In this document: positions 14,598 to 23,475 of the stretch, in pieces
How the letters are laid out: each line of letters starts with the position of its first letter
How positions within the stretch are numbered: the stretch's first letter is position 1
From: Nocardia harenae NBRC 108248
Lineage (GTDB): Bacteria > Actinomycetota > Actinomycetes > Mycobacteriales > Mycobacteriaceae
NCBI RefSeq assembly: GCF_001612885.1
Contig: NZ_BDBH01000012.1
Coordinates: forward strand, 62,001-126,000
Direction: 5' to 3'
Length of the DNA stretch: 64,000 nt
The notes under the pieces: generated by a model
Databases searched by the model: none
What the model was told of the DNA's origin: nothing
What the model saw: the letters and a program-made list of their open reading frames with translations, nothing else
Translations under genes and position numbers: made by a program

Positions 14598-15638
14598 TCA
14601 CCCGGTGACGTAGCCGTTCAGGTTCTGCCGCACGTCGGTGAGCACGGCGCGGGCGGCGGTCGGCCCGCTGCCGTGCCAGACGGCGTCCTCCACGGCGAAG
14701 ACCCGCTGGTCGCTCGCGGCGCCGAGCTCCTTCCAGGCATCCGAGCGGAGGACCGACTCGCCGTACTCCCGGCCCGCCTCGCCGTCGAAGAGCACGAAGA
14801 TCACGTCGCCCTCGACCCGCTCCAGCTCGTCGGCGGGGACGGTGAAGGAGGCGCCGCGCTGGTTCTGCGGCCTGCGCACGCCGATATCGGTGAGCACGCC
14901 GCCCGCGAAGGAGTCGGTGCCGAGCACGGTGATGCTGTCGGCGCCGAACCGGACCACCGAGGCCTGGGACTGCGCGGCGGCGACGGCGGGCTCGGCGCCG
15001 ATGGCGGGGGCGTCGGCGCGGTACTCGGCCAGCACCGCCTCGGCGGCGCCGGCGCGGGCCAGCCCCGCGGCGAGCCCGACGAACTCGGCGGCCCAGCCGC
15101 TGCCGGTGCCCGCGAGCACGGTGGGCGCGACGGCGGCGAGCGCGGCGTAGTCGCCCTGGCCCTGGGTGCCGATGATGACGTCGGGGTCGAGCTCGGCGAT
15201 CCGGGCGGGGTCGGGGGCGCCGTCGGGGCCGACCGACGGGATCCGCTTGACGCCGTAGCCGAGGTAGTCCGGCTGCGGCACCGGGCCGGTCAGCGTGGTG
15301 GTGCCGACGACCCGCTCCCACAGCCCGAGCGCGCAGGCGGCATCCAGCGCGGGGGTACCGAGCACCACGATGCGCTGCGGGTCGGCGGGCACCTGGGTGA
15401 CCCCGCCGGTGTGCGTCACCGGACGGCTGCCTGCATCGGGGCGGCTCGGCAGCGGGCAGGCCTGGCTGGTGTCGCGCTCCAGCCCGACCACGCCCGCCCC
15501 CGCGATATTGGTGGTCGTGCGGATGATCGTGGTTGCGTCGTCGGTCTGCTGACCGCAACCGGTCAGCAGCGTGCCCGCCGCGGCGAACATCGCCAGGACG
15601 GACGGCAATCGGGTGCGGACGCGGGCGCTCACCGGCAT
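14598..15638 (-). CDS. Iron-siderophore ABC transporter substrate-binding lipoprotein (FecB/FepB type)
   Basis: Starting from the ATG at 15638 (346 residues), the signal peptide ends in a lipobox LLTGCGQQ with the modified cysteine near residue 26. The mature part has the bilobal FecB/FepB pattern: PQRIVVLGTPALDAACALG, PSVGPDGAPDPARIAELDPDVIIGTQ and a C-terminal VLTDVRQNLNGYV. It would bind ferric siderophore outside the membrane. No permease or ATPase gene is next to it, as with M. tuberculosis fecB at the same place. No IdeR-type box was seen upstream. It ends 16 bp from the convergent nrdF. Confidence 0.87.
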   Translation of the reverse strand: MPVSARVRTRLPSVLAMFAAAGTLLTGCGQQTDDATTIIRTTTNIAGAGVVGLERDTSQACPLPSRPDAGSRPVTHTGGVTQVPADPQRIVVLGTPALDAACALGLWERVVGTTTLTGPVPQPDYLGYGVKRIPSVGPDGAPDPARIAELDPDVIIGTQGQGDYAALAAVAPTVLAGTGSGWAAEFVGLAAGLARAGAAEAVLAEYRADAPAIGAEPAVAAAQSQASVVRFGADSITVLGTDSFAGGVLTDIGVRRPQNQRGASFTVPADELERVEGDVIFVLFDGEAGREYGESVLRSDAWKELGAASDQRVFAVEDAVWHGSGPTAARAVLTDVRQNLNGYVTG

Positions 15639-15781
15639 GCGGGTGAGGGTACAGGCGGAGCGGGTAGTACCCACCCGCGCACCGGCCCCGAACGGAAATA
15701 CGACACAGAGTAGGACCGGAGTCGGACCGCCCCCGCCACAAGGTTTACGATCAGGGCAGCGCACGCGAACGAGGAGGATCA

Positions 15782-17524
15782 GTGACTGCCGTTGAGCCCC
15801 AGCCAGTCAAACAGGTGGAAGCGTCTCGGCCGTATCCAGCCCGCACCGGGCCGAAGGGGTCGTTCCTCTACAAGATGGTCACCACCACGGACCCCAAGGT
15901 CCTCGGTGTCATGTACCTGACCACCTCGATGGCGTTCTTCCTCATCGGCGGCCTGATGGCGCTGCTGATGCGCGGCGAGCTGGCCCGCCCCGGCCTGCAG
16001 TTCCTCTCGCCCGAGCAGTTCAACCAGCTGTTCACCATGCACGGCACGATCATGCTGCTCTTCTACGCGACGGCGATCGTGTTCGGCTTCGCGAACATCA
16101 TCCTGCCGCTGCAGATCGGCGCCCCCGACGTCGCCTTCCCGCGGCTGAACGCCTTCAGCTACTGGCTGTACGCGTTCGGCGCGACCATGGCGACCGCGGG
16201 CTTCATCACCCCCGGCGGCGCGGCGGACTTCGGCTGGACGGCGTACGTGCCGCTCACCGACATCCTGCACTCGCCCGGCGTCGGCACCGACCTGTGGATC
16301 CTCGGCCTCGCGGTCTCCGGCCTCGGCACCATCCTCGGCGGCGTGAACATGCTGACCACGGTCGTCTGCCTGCGCGCTCCCGGCATGACCATGTTCCGGA
16401 TGCCGATCTTCACCTGGAACATCGCGGTCACCTCGGTGCTGGTCATCCTCGCGTTCCCGCTGCTCACCGCCGCGCTCTTCGGCCTCGCGTACGACCGGCA
16501 CCTCGGCGGCCACATCTACGACCCGGCCACCGGCGGCATCCTGCTCTACCAGCACCTGTTCTGGTTCTTCGGGCACCCCGAGGTGTACATCATCGCGCTG
16601 CCCTTCTTCGGCATCGTCTCGGAGATCTTCCCGGTCTTCTCGCGCAAGCCGATCTTCGGCTACACCACCCTGGTGTACGCGACGCTCGGCATCGCGGCGC
16701 TCTCGATCGCGGTGTGGGCGCACCACATGTACGCCACCGGCGCGGTGCTGCTGCCCTACTTCTCCTTCATGACGTTCCTCATCGCGGTGCCGACCGGCGT
16801 GAAGTTCTTCAACTGGATCGGCACCATGTGGCGCGGCCAGCTGACCTTCGAATCGCCGATGCTCTTCTCGCTCGGCTTCCTGGTGACCTTCCTCTTCGGC
16901 GGCCTCTCCGGCGTCATTCTGGCCAGCCCGCCGCTGGACTTCCACGTCACCGACTCGTACTTCGTGGTCGCGCACTTCCACTACGTGCTCTTCGGCACCA
17001 TCGTGTTCGCCACCTACGCGGGCATCTACTTCTGGTTCCCGAAGATCACCGGCCGGATGATGGACGAGCGGCTGGGCAAGTGGCACTTCTGGACCACCTT
17101 CATCGGCTTCCACACCACCTTCCTCGTCCAGCACTGGCTGGGCGCGGAGGGCATGCCGCGGCGCTACGCCGACTACCTGCCCACCGACGGCTTCACCACG
17201 CTGAACACCATCTCCACCATCGGCGCCTTCGTGCTCGGCGCCTCGATGCTTCCGTTCCTCTGGAACGTCTTCAAGAGCTACCGCTACGGCGAGGTGGTCA
17301 CCGTCGACGACCCGTGGGGCTACGGCAACTCGCTGGAGTGGGCCACCACCTGCCCGCCGCCGCGGCACAACTTCTACGAGCTGCCGCGCATCCGCTCCGA
17401 GCGCCCCGCGTTCGAGCTGCACTACCCGCACATGATCGACCGCATGCGGGAGGAGGCGCACGTGGGCTGGGGCACCAAGACGCACACCGTGGAGTCCGGC
17501 GACCGGGTGGCGCTCTCCAAGTAA
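15782..17524 (+). CDS. ctaD: Cytochrome c oxidase subunit I
   Basis: The 580-residue membrane protein is the catalytic subunit of the aa3 oxidase. About twelve membrane segments are visible. Haem and copper ligands can be located: the histidine of MHGTIMLLFY (low-spin haem), HPEVYII with its cross-linked H-x3-Y, WAHHMYATG (CuB histidines) and VAHFHYVLFG (haem a3/a). Start GTG at 15782 has GAGGA nine bases upstream. The gene stands alone and is followed by a strong terminator. The other oxidase subunits are not in the window. Confidence 0.97.
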   Translation: MTAVEPQPVKQVEASRPYPARTGPKGSFLYKMVTTTDPKVLGVMYLTTSMAFFLIGGLMALLMRGELARPGLQFLSPEQFNQLFTMHGTIMLLFYATAIVFGFANIILPLQIGAPDVAFPRLNAFSYWLYAFGATMATAGFITPGGAADFGWTAYVPLTDILHSPGVGTDLWILGLAVSGLGTILGGVNMLTTVVCLRAPGMTMFRMPIFTWNIAVTSVLVILAFPLLTAALFGLAYDRHLGGHIYDPATGGILLYQHLFWFFGHPEVYIIALPFFGIVSEIFPVFSRKPIFGYTTLVYATLGIAALSIAVWAHHMYATGAVLLPYFSFMTFLIAVPTGVKFFNWIGTMWRGQLTFESPMLFSLGFLVTFLFGGLSGVILASPPLDFHVTDSYFVVAHFHYVLFGTIVFATYAGIYFWFPKITGRMMDERLGKWHFWTTFIGFHTTFLVQHWLGAEGMPRRYADYLPTDGFTTLNTISTIGAFVLGASMLPFLWNVFKSYRYGEVVTVDDPWGYGNSLEWATTCPPPRHNFYELPRIRSERPAFELHYPHMIDRMREEAHVGWGTKTHTVESGDRVALSK

Positions 17525-17535
17525 ATGCGCGACGC

Positions 17536-17574
17536 CGAGTGTGCACCCGCCGATCCCCGGCGGGTGCACACTCG
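17536..17574 (+). terminator. Strong hairpin between ctaD and serB
   Basis: A perfect 17-bp stem (arm GAGTGTGCACCCGCCG plus one outer C:G pair) encloses a 5-nt loop and is followed by TTT. It begins 12 bp after the ctaD stop and ends 5 bp before the GTG of serB, which is why the serB start is placed after it. Confidence 0.8.
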
Positions 17575-17578
17575 TTTC

Positions 17579-18817
17579 GTGAGCGCACCCGACCGACCCT
17601 GGAGCAACCGCGTGGCCGACACCATCGTTCTCGTCACCGTCACCGGGCCCGACCGCCCCGGCGTGACCTCCGTGCTGCTCGCGGCCATGTCGCGGCACGG
17701 CGTGCACCTGCTCGACGTGGAGCAGGTGGTGATCCGTGGCAGGCTCACGCTCGGCGTCCTCGTCACCTGCCCCAGCGACCCCGAGGTGCTGCAGGACGAG
17801 GTCGAGGAGGCGATGAACACCGTCGGCATGCACGTCGACGTCGAGGTGGACGCCGCGATCGGCAGGCAGCCGGTCTCCACGCACGCCGTCGTGGTCCTCG
17901 GCGCGCCGGTGACGGCGCGGGCGTTCAGCGCCGTCTCCCGCAGGCTGGCCCAGCTCGGCGCCAATATCGACTCCATCCGCGGCATCGCCGACTACCCGGT
18001 GACCGGGATGGAGCTGCTGGTCACCGCGCGCGACGAGGACGCGGTGCTGCGCACCGCGCTGGCCGAGGTGGCGGTGGCCGAGCAGGTGGATGTGGCCGTC
18101 GAGCGGGCCGGGCTGGCCAGGCGCGGCAAGCGGCTCATCGTCTTCGACGTCGATTCCACGCTGATCCAGGGCGAGGTGATCGAGATGCTGGCCGCGCACG
18201 CCGGCGTCGAGGACGAGGTGCGCGCGGTCACCGAGGCGGCCATGCGCGGCGAGCTGGACTTCGCCGAGTCGCTGCGCCAGCGGGTCGCCACCCTGGCCGG
18301 GCTGGACGAGTCGGTGATCGAGGAGGTCGCCGACCGGATCGAGCTCACCCCCGGCGCCCGCACCACCATCCGCACGCTGCGCCGGATCGGGTTCCGCTGC
18401 GGCGTCGTCTCCGGTGGCTTCCGGCAGGTGATCGAGCCGCTGGCGCACGAGCTGGAGCTGGATTTCGTGCAGGCCAACACACTGGAGATCGTGGAGGGGA
18501 AGCTGACCGGCCGGGTGACCGGCGAGATCGTCGACCGGGCCTACAAGGCCACCGCGCTGCGTCGCTTCGCCGCCGAGGCCGGGGTGCCGATGGAGCAGAC
18601 GGTAGCGGTCGGCGACGGCGCCAACGATATCGACATGCTCAATGCCGCCGGGCTCGGCGTCGCCTTCAATGCCAAACCGGCGCTGCGCGAGGTGGCCGAC
18701 GCGGCGCTCTCGCACCCCTTCCTGGACGCGGTGCTCTTCGTGCTCGGGGTGACCCGCGACGAGGTCGAGGCGGCCGACGCCCGCGACGGGCTGCTGCGGC
18801 GGGTGCCGCTGGGCTGA
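17579..18817 (+). CDS. serB: Phosphoserine phosphatase SerB (SerB2 type)
   Basis: The 412-residue protein matches the SerB2 architecture: two N-terminal ACT domains (about 10-90 and 100-180) and a HAD phosphatase domain. The nucleophile loop is FDVDSTLIQGEVIEML, followed by AAMRGELDFAESLRQRV, GVVSGGFRQVIEPLA and VGDGANDIDML. It makes serine from phosphoserine; the ACT domains sense serine or other amino acids. The GTG at 17579 is chosen because an in-frame ATG at 17525 would place the ctaD terminator hairpin inside the coding sequence. Confidence 0.94.
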   Translation: MSAPDRPWSNRVADTIVLVTVTGPDRPGVTSVLLAAMSRHGVHLLDVEQVVIRGRLTLGVLVTCPSDPEVLQDEVEEAMNTVGMHVDVEVDAAIGRQPVSTHAVVVLGAPVTARAFSAVSRRLAQLGANIDSIRGIADYPVTGMELLVTARDEDAVLRTALAEVAVAEQVDVAVERAGLARRGKRLIVFDVDSTLIQGEVIEMLAAHAGVEDEVRAVTEAAMRGELDFAESLRQRVATLAGLDESVIEEVADRIELTPGARTTIRTLRRIGFRCGVVSGGFRQVIEPLAHELELDFVQANTLEIVEGKLTGRVTGEIVDRAYKATALRRFAAEAGVPMEQTVAVGDGANDIDMLNAAGLGVAFNAKPALREVADAALSHPFLDAVLFVLGVTRDEVEAADARDGLLRRVPLG

Positions 18818-18896
18818 CCCGGCGTTCACCCGGCGCTCGGCTGCACGGCCACGTATTCTCACGGAGTTTCGCTTGCGTGCCGAACGGAGGTCGAGG

Positions 18897-19718
18897 GTGG
18901 AGGACGTCGGTTTCCCTACGCGAGGGGAGGGCTGTACCTGCGTGCCGACCGGTGCCGAGCTCGGAGTCGACGAGAACGGTACGCCCACAGCGGGTTTCAC
19001 CGCCCTGCACGCCGAGCTGGCACGCGGTTACGGCACCTCCCCCGAGCCGGCCGATCCCGGGCAGGTGCAGGCGATGCAGGTGGTGCTGCACCTGCCGAAG
19101 CTGGAGCCGCCCGCCCGCAGCGACCTGCTCGCCGCCGCGGCGGCCGTGGCGGTCGCGCTCTGCCTGGACGAGCGCTCCGGGCCGGGCGGGCCCTGGCAGC
19201 AGGGGTATCTGGGCTGGAAGCGGGGTCGCATCCGCAAGGTGGCGCGGCGGGCGCGCGGGGCGCAGTGGCGGGCGGCGCAGGAGGTCCCCGGGATCACGCT
19301 GACCGTGCGCGGGGCGCAGGCCAGGGCGCTGGTGCCGGGCCCGGTCGGTGCGGTGGACCCGCGGATCAAGCGGTTGCAGATCGGCGGCACCGAGTTGCTC
19401 GCCGACGAGCCGGACCCGCCGGCGCCGGGGATCCCGGTGCTCTGGGTGAACCGGGAGCTGGGGATGACGGTGGGGAAGGCGGCGGCGCAGGTCGGGCACG
19501 CGAGCATGCTGCTCGCCGGTGCGCTCCCGCTCGCCGCGGCCGCGCGCTGGGCGCGCGACGAATTCCGCTGCGCCGTGCGGGAAGCCGGGCCGGAGCGGTG
19601 GCGGGAGCTGCTCGCGCTGCACGAGCGCGGCGGCGCGGTGGCGGTGCGGGACGCCGGGTACACCGAGGTCGCGCCCGGTTCCATCACCGTGATCGCCGTT
19701 CCGCCCCGCGTCGGGTGA
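18897..19718 (+). CDS. PTH2-like peptidyl-tRNA hydrolase family protein
   Basis: The C-terminal half carries the Pth2 signature: NRELGMTVGKAAAQVGHASML (about residues 186-206) and VRDAGYTEVAPGSITVIAV at the end. Pth2 is the archaeal/eukaryotic type of peptidyl-tRNA hydrolase; actinobacteria have this relative in addition to bacterial Pth. The first ~180 residues are an extension with no recognisable motif and one segment (RIRKVARRARGAQWRAAQ) rich in arginine. The GTG at 18897 is supported by GGAGG six bases upstream. It corresponds in position to a conserved gene downstream of mycobacterial serB2. Activity on peptidyl-tRNA is an inference. Confidence 0.75.
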   Translation: MEDVGFPTRGEGCTCVPTGAELGVDENGTPTAGFTALHAELARGYGTSPEPADPGQVQAMQVVLHLPKLEPPARSDLLAAAAAVAVALCLDERSGPGGPWQQGYLGWKRGRIRKVARRARGAQWRAAQEVPGITLTVRGAQARALVPGPVGAVDPRIKRLQIGGTELLADEPDPPAPGIPVLWVNRELGMTVGKAAAQVGHASMLLAGALPLAAAARWARDEFRCAVREAGPERWRELLALHERGGAVAVRDAGYTEVAPGSITVIAVPPRVG

Positions 19719-19764
19719 ATCACGCGGGCCGGCAGCGGGATACGCCGGAGCCGGGGCGGCGCGG

Positions 19765-19792
19765 GGGTGCGGCGCCCGGTGCCGCGGCACCC
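19765..19792 (+). terminator. Possible hairpin after the PTH2-like gene
   Basis: GGGTGC at 19765 pairs with GCACCC at 19787, with a GGTGCC-GC-GGCACC palindrome overlapping the right side. It lies in the 251-bp gap before the ABC ATPase gene, where nothing else was seen. Confidence 0.3.
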
Positions 19793-19969
19793 GCCGCCCG
19801 CGCGGGGACCCGCCCGGCGATGCCGGGACGGACAACCCGTCTGCCCGTCCGCGCCGAGAGGCGAAGGTCCGGCCCGACCGGGGCGTCGATGCTCGGACGT
19901 GCCGCGGCAGCAAAAATCCCGCGCACCGCGCCGAGGGTGGCCGGGCGCGGGCGCCGCGCGTGGTCCAAG

Positions 19970-20803
19970 ATGGAGCGCGTGTCGCAACCGGATCCCGATC
20001 TCCTCATCGACTTCAGCGCCGTGACCATCCGACGGTCCGGCCGCATCCTGGTCGGCCCCGTCACCTGGCAGGTCGAGCTGGACGAACGCTGGGTGGTGCT
20101 CGGCCCCAACGGCGCGGGGAAGACCTCCCTGCTCCGGATGGCCGCCGCCGAGCTGCACCCCACCGCGGGCACCGCGAACCTGCTCGGCGAGACGCTCGGC
20201 AGGGTCGCGGTCACCGAGCTGCGCCCGCGCATCGGGCTCTCCTCCGCCGCGGTCGCGGCCCGGGTGCCCGCCGACGAGAAGGTGGCCGACCTGGTGGTCT
20301 CGGCCGGGTACGCGGTGCTCGGCCGGTGGCGGGAGAAGTACGAGCGGGTGGATACCGAGCGCGCGCTGGACATGCTGGAGAGCCTGGGCGCCGAGCACCT
20401 CGCCGACCGCACCTACGGCACCCTCTCCGAGGGCGAGCGCAAGCGGGTGCTGATCGCCCGCGCCCTGATGACCGACCCGGAGCTGCTGCTGCTCGACGAG
20501 CCGGCCGCCGGGCTCGACCTCGGCGGACGCGAGGAGCTGGTGGAGCGCCTCGGCGACCTGGCAGGCGATCCCGACGCCCCGGCCATGGTGCTGGTCACCC
20601 ATCACGTCGAGGAGATCCCGCCCGGCTTCACGCACGGCCTGCTGCTGCGCGAGGGCGAGGTGGTCGCCCAGGGGCTGCTCGCCGATGTGCTCACCGCGGA
20701 GAACCTGAGCGCCGCCTTCCGGCAGTCCATCGCGCTGGACCAGGTGGACGGCCGCTGGTTCGCGCGCCGGGCCAGGCGCTCCGGCAAGCACCGGCACCGC
20801 TGA
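19970..20803 (+). CDS. Stand-alone ABC transporter ATP-binding protein
   Basis: The 277-residue ATPase has Walker A GPNGAGKTSL (about residues 42-51), signature LSEGERKRVLIARAL, Walker B LLLLDEPAAGLD and the switch histidine in LVTHHVEEIP. The region between Walker A and signature (ADLVVSAGYAVLGRW) resembles ModF/YlbF-like iron or molybdate uptake ATPases, but no permease is adjacent. By position it corresponds to Rv3041c. Start is uncertain between the ATG at 19970 and a GTG at 19979; neither has a well-spaced ribosome-binding site. Confidence 0.86.
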   Translation: MERVSQPDPDLLIDFSAVTIRRSGRILVGPVTWQVELDERWVVLGPNGAGKTSLLRMAAAELHPTAGTANLLGETLGRVAVTELRPRIGLSSAAVAARVPADEKVADLVVSAGYAVLGRWREKYERVDTERALDMLESLGAEHLADRTYGTLSEGERKRVLIARALMTDPELLLLDEPAAGLDLGGREELVERLGDLAGDPDAPAMVLVTHHVEEIPPGFTHGLLLREGEVVAQGLLADVLTAENLSAAFRQSIALDQVDGRWFARRARRSGKHRHR

Positions 20804-20820
20804 CCCGTCCGAGCAAGCGC

Positions 20821-20826
20821 TAGGGT
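20821..20826 (+). promoter_or_regulatory. -10 hexamer of the Nudix gene, leaderless type
   Basis: TAGGGT ends six bases before the GTG at 20833. Confidence 0.5.
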
Positions 20827-20832
20827 GAGTTG

Positions 20833-21672
20833 GTGAGCGAGACGAACGATCCCGAGCGCGGTGTCTCGGAAAGCGTCGCCCCGCTGCGGGACGCCTCGAC
20901 CGTCCTGCTGATGCGCGACGGCGCCGCCGGACCCGAGGTCTTCCTGCAGCGCCGGGTGACCGGCATGGATTTCGCCGCGGGCATGACGGTGTTCCCCGGC
21001 GGCGGGGTCGACCCGTCCGACGCCGACGCCGAGATCGCCTGGGCCGGGCCCGGCCCGGACTGGTGGGCCGGGCGCTTCGGCACCACCGGCCCGCGCGCCC
21101 AGGCGCTGGTCTGCGCCGCGGTCAGGGAGACCTTCGAGGAGTGCGGCGTCCTCCTCGCGGGCCCCACCGCCGACACGGTCGTCTCCGACACCACCGCGTA
21201 CCGGGAAGCCAGGCACGCGCTGGAGTCCAGGGCGATCTCGCTCGCCGCCTTCCTGGCCGAGACCGGCCTCGTGCTCCGCGCCGACCTGCTGCGGCCGTGG
21301 GCCAACTGGGTCACCCCGGTGATCGAGCGCCGCCGCTACGACACCCGCTTCTTCGTCGCGGTGCTGCCGGAGGGGCAGCGCGCGGACGGCGCCACCTCCG
21401 AGGCCGAGGTGGTGCACTGGCGCACCCCGGCCGAGGCACTCGCGCGCTGGCGCGCGGGGCAGGACGTGCTGCTCCCGCCCACCTGGTCGCAGCTGGTGGC
21501 GGTCGGGGAGTACGCGGACACCGCCGCGGTGCTCGCCGCCCGGCCGGTGATCGAGCCGATCGAGCCGGTGGTGACGCGGCGGGACGGCCGCACGGTGCTG
21601 CGATTCCCGGACAGCGCACGGTACTTCGCCGACCTCCCGAACCCCATGGAGCTGCGCGGCTCGGCGCGCTGA
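20833..21672 (+). CDS. NUDT19-like Nudix hydrolase
   Basis: The 279-residue protein has the two halves of a Nudix box, FPGGGVDPSD and CAAVRETFEECGVLL, separated by a long insertion of about 40 residues containing WAGPGPDWWAGRFG. This split box is typical of the NUDT7/NUDT19 branch, whose animal members cleave CoA and acyl-CoA. The N-terminal ASTVLLMRDGAAGPEVFLQRRVTGMDF also fits. An acyl-CoA or CoA substrate would suit the adjacent enoyl-CoA hydratase gene, but this is inference. Leaderless start at 20833. Corresponds in position to Rv3040c. Confidence 0.85.
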   Translation: MSETNDPERGVSESVAPLRDASTVLLMRDGAAGPEVFLQRRVTGMDFAAGMTVFPGGGVDPSDADAEIAWAGPGPDWWAGRFGTTGPRAQALVCAAVRETFEECGVLLAGPTADTVVSDTTAYREARHALESRAISLAAFLAETGLVLRADLLRPWANWVTPVIERRRYDTRFFVAVLPEGQRADGATSEAEVVHWRTPAEALARWRAGQDVLLPPTWSQLVAVGEYADTAAVLAARPVIEPIEPVVTRRDGRTVLRFPDSARYFADLPNPMELRGSAR

Positions 21673-21703
21673 CCGGCGATTCGGCCGGGTAACCTCGCCA
21701 GCC

Positions 21704-22486
21704 ATGTCGAACAACACGCCCGCGGAGTTCACCACCCTGGAGCTGCCGGAGCAGCGCGGGGTGGCGGTGCTGCGGTTCTCCCGGCCCCCGGCCAACCTGA
21801 TCGACCTGCAACTGGCCCGCGAGATCGCGATCGCGGCCAAGCGGGCCGGGAAGAACACGGCGGTGGCGGCGCTGGTGCTCTACGGTGACGAGCGGATCTT
21901 CAGCGCGGGCGACGACCTGGCCGAGATCGGCACCTGGAGCCCGGACCAGGCGGTCGCGCTGGCGAGCGACCACGCCGAGCACCTCGGCATCCTGCCGACG
22001 CTCCCGTGTCCGACGGTCGCCGCCATCACCGGCTACTGCCTCGGCGGCGCGCTGGAGCTGGCGCTCGGCGCGGACCGGCGGATCGTGGGCGACAACGTCA
22101 AGCTGGGGCTGCCGCAGATCCAGCACGGCACCGTCCCGACGGCCGGGATGGACCTGCTGATCCGGGCGGTCGGCCGGAGCGCCGCCCGCGACCTGGTCTA
22201 CAGCGGGCGGTACGTGGACGCCGAGGAGGCGCTGCGGCTGGGGCTGGTGGACGAGGTCGTTGCCCCGGACGACGTGTACGACGCGGCCCACCGCTGGGCC
22301 GAGCGCTTCACCGGCCGCTCCGGCGCGGCGGTGGCCGCCGCCAAGTCGGTGCTGGAGGCGCCCGCGCAGCTTTCCTCGCACGCGATCTCGGCGTGGATCG
22401 GGCTGGCGCTGACCGGGGAACCGCAGCGGTCCGCGGCGGCCTACGCGGCGGACGGCCCGAACCTGGTACCGGGAACCGGACGGTAG
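21704..22486 (+). CDS. Enoyl-CoA hydratase/isomerase family protein with altered active site
   Basis: This 260-residue crotonase-fold protein has both oxyanion-hole strands, RIFSAGDDLAEI (about 64-75) and GYCLGGALELAL (110-121). E118 matches the first catalytic glutamate of enoyl-CoA hydratase, but the second glutamate position (usual P-E) is glutamine, Q138, in LGLPQIQHG. Proteins lacking one of the two glutamates often catalyse isomerisation or other reactions rather than hydration. A TAACCT -10 ends eight bases before the ATG. It lies where M. tuberculosis has echA17. Confidence 0.85.
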   Translation: MSNNTPAEFTTLELPEQRGVAVLRFSRPPANLIDLQLAREIAIAAKRAGKNTAVAALVLYGDERIFSAGDDLAEIGTWSPDQAVALASDHAEHLGILPTLPCPTVAAITGYCLGGALELALGADRRIVGDNVKLGLPQIQHGTVPTAGMDLLIRAVGRSAARDLVYSGRYVDAEEALRLGLVDEVVAPDDVYDAAHRWAERFTGRSGAAVAAAKSVLEAPAQLSSHAISAWIGLALTGEPQRSAAAYAADGPNLVPGTGR

Positions 22487-22497
22487 GCTCTGCGCTC

Positions 22498-23475
22498 ATG
22501 ACGGTACGCCCCGACGACCCCGCGCCGAACCCGCACGCCACCGCAGCCGAAGTGGAAGCAGCACGGGAGAACAACAAGCTCGCCCAGGTCCTCTACCACG
22601 ACTGGGAGGCGGAGACCTACGACGACAAGTGGTCGATCTCCTACGACGAGCGGTGTATCGACTACGCGCGGGGCCGGTTCGACCTGGCCGCCGGCCCGGT
22701 CCAGCTGCCCTACGGCCGCGCGCTGGAGCTCGGCTGCGGCACCGGCTTCTTCCTGCTGAACCTCATGCAGGGCGGGGTCGCCAAGAGCGGCTCGGTCACC
22801 GACCTCTCGCCGGGCATGGTGCGGGTCGCGCTGCGCAACGCGGAGAACCTGGGGCTGGATGTGGACGGCCGGGTGGCCGACGCCGAGACCATCCCGTACG
22901 AGGACGACACCTTCGACCTGGTGGTCGGGCACGCCGTCCTGCACCACATCCCCGACGTCGAGCTGGCGCTGAAGGAGTGCCTGCGGGTGCTCAAGCCGGG
23001 CGGACGGTTCGTCTTCGCCGGTGAGCCGACCACCGCGGGCAATTTCTACGCCCGCTGGCTCGGCCGGATCACCTGGAAGATCACCACCACCATCACCAAG
23101 CTGCCGCCGCTGGCCGGCTGGCGGCGCCCGCAGGCCGAGCTGGACGAGTCGTCCAGGGCGGCCGCGCTGGAGGCCGTGGTTGACCTGCACACCTTCGAGC
23201 CGGACGAGCTGGAGGCCATCGCGCGGCGCGCGGGCGCGGTGGACGCGCACGCACACACCGAGGAGTTCGCGGCGGCGCTCTGGGGCTGGCCGGTGCGCAC
23301 CTTCGAGGCGGCGGTGCCGGACGAGAAGCTCAGCCTGGGGTACCGGCTGTTCCAGTACAAGGCGTGGCTGAGACTGAGTGCGCTCGACGCGAAGGTGCTG
23401 CACCGGATCGTGCCGCGGCGCTTCTTCTACAACGCCATGATCACCGGCGTGAAGCCGGGCGCCCCCGCTCAGTAG
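22498..23475 (+). CDS. Class I SAM-dependent methyltransferase
   Basis: The 325-residue protein has a Rossmann-like methyltransferase core: motif I ALELGCGTGFFLLNLMQGG (about 76-94), the acidic DLSPGMVRVALRNAE, VADAETIPYEDDTFDLVVG and VLKPGGRFVFAGEP. The N-terminal ARENNKLAQVLYHDWEAETYDDKWSI and the C-terminal half are conserved in mycobacterial homologues (position of Rv3038c). The substrate is not evident. A TAGGCT -10 ends eight bases before the ATG, indicating an own, near-leaderless promoter despite the 11-bp gap to the upstream gene. Confidence 0.85.
   Translation: MTVRPDDPAPNPHATAAEVEAARENNKLAQVLYHDWEAETYDDKWSISYDERCIDYARGRFDLAAGPVQLPYGRALELGCGTGFFLLNLMQGGVAKSGSVTDLSPGMVRVALRNAENLGLDVDGRVADAETIPYEDDTFDLVVGHAVLHHIPDVELALKECLRVLKPGGRFVFAGEPTTAGNFYARWLGRITWKITTTITKLPPLAGWRRPQAELDESSRAAALEAVVDLHTFEPDELEAIARRAGAVDAHAHTEEFAAALWGWPVRTFEAAVPDEKLSLGYRLFQYKAWLRLSALDAKVLHRIVPRRFFYNAMITGVKPGAPAQ

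Noticed and set aside
15779..19000. 1073-codon reverse frame spanning ctaD, the terminator and serB
   Set aside because: It crosses two certain genes and a terminator on the other strand; composition is E/H/R/G-rich and no domain is recognisable.
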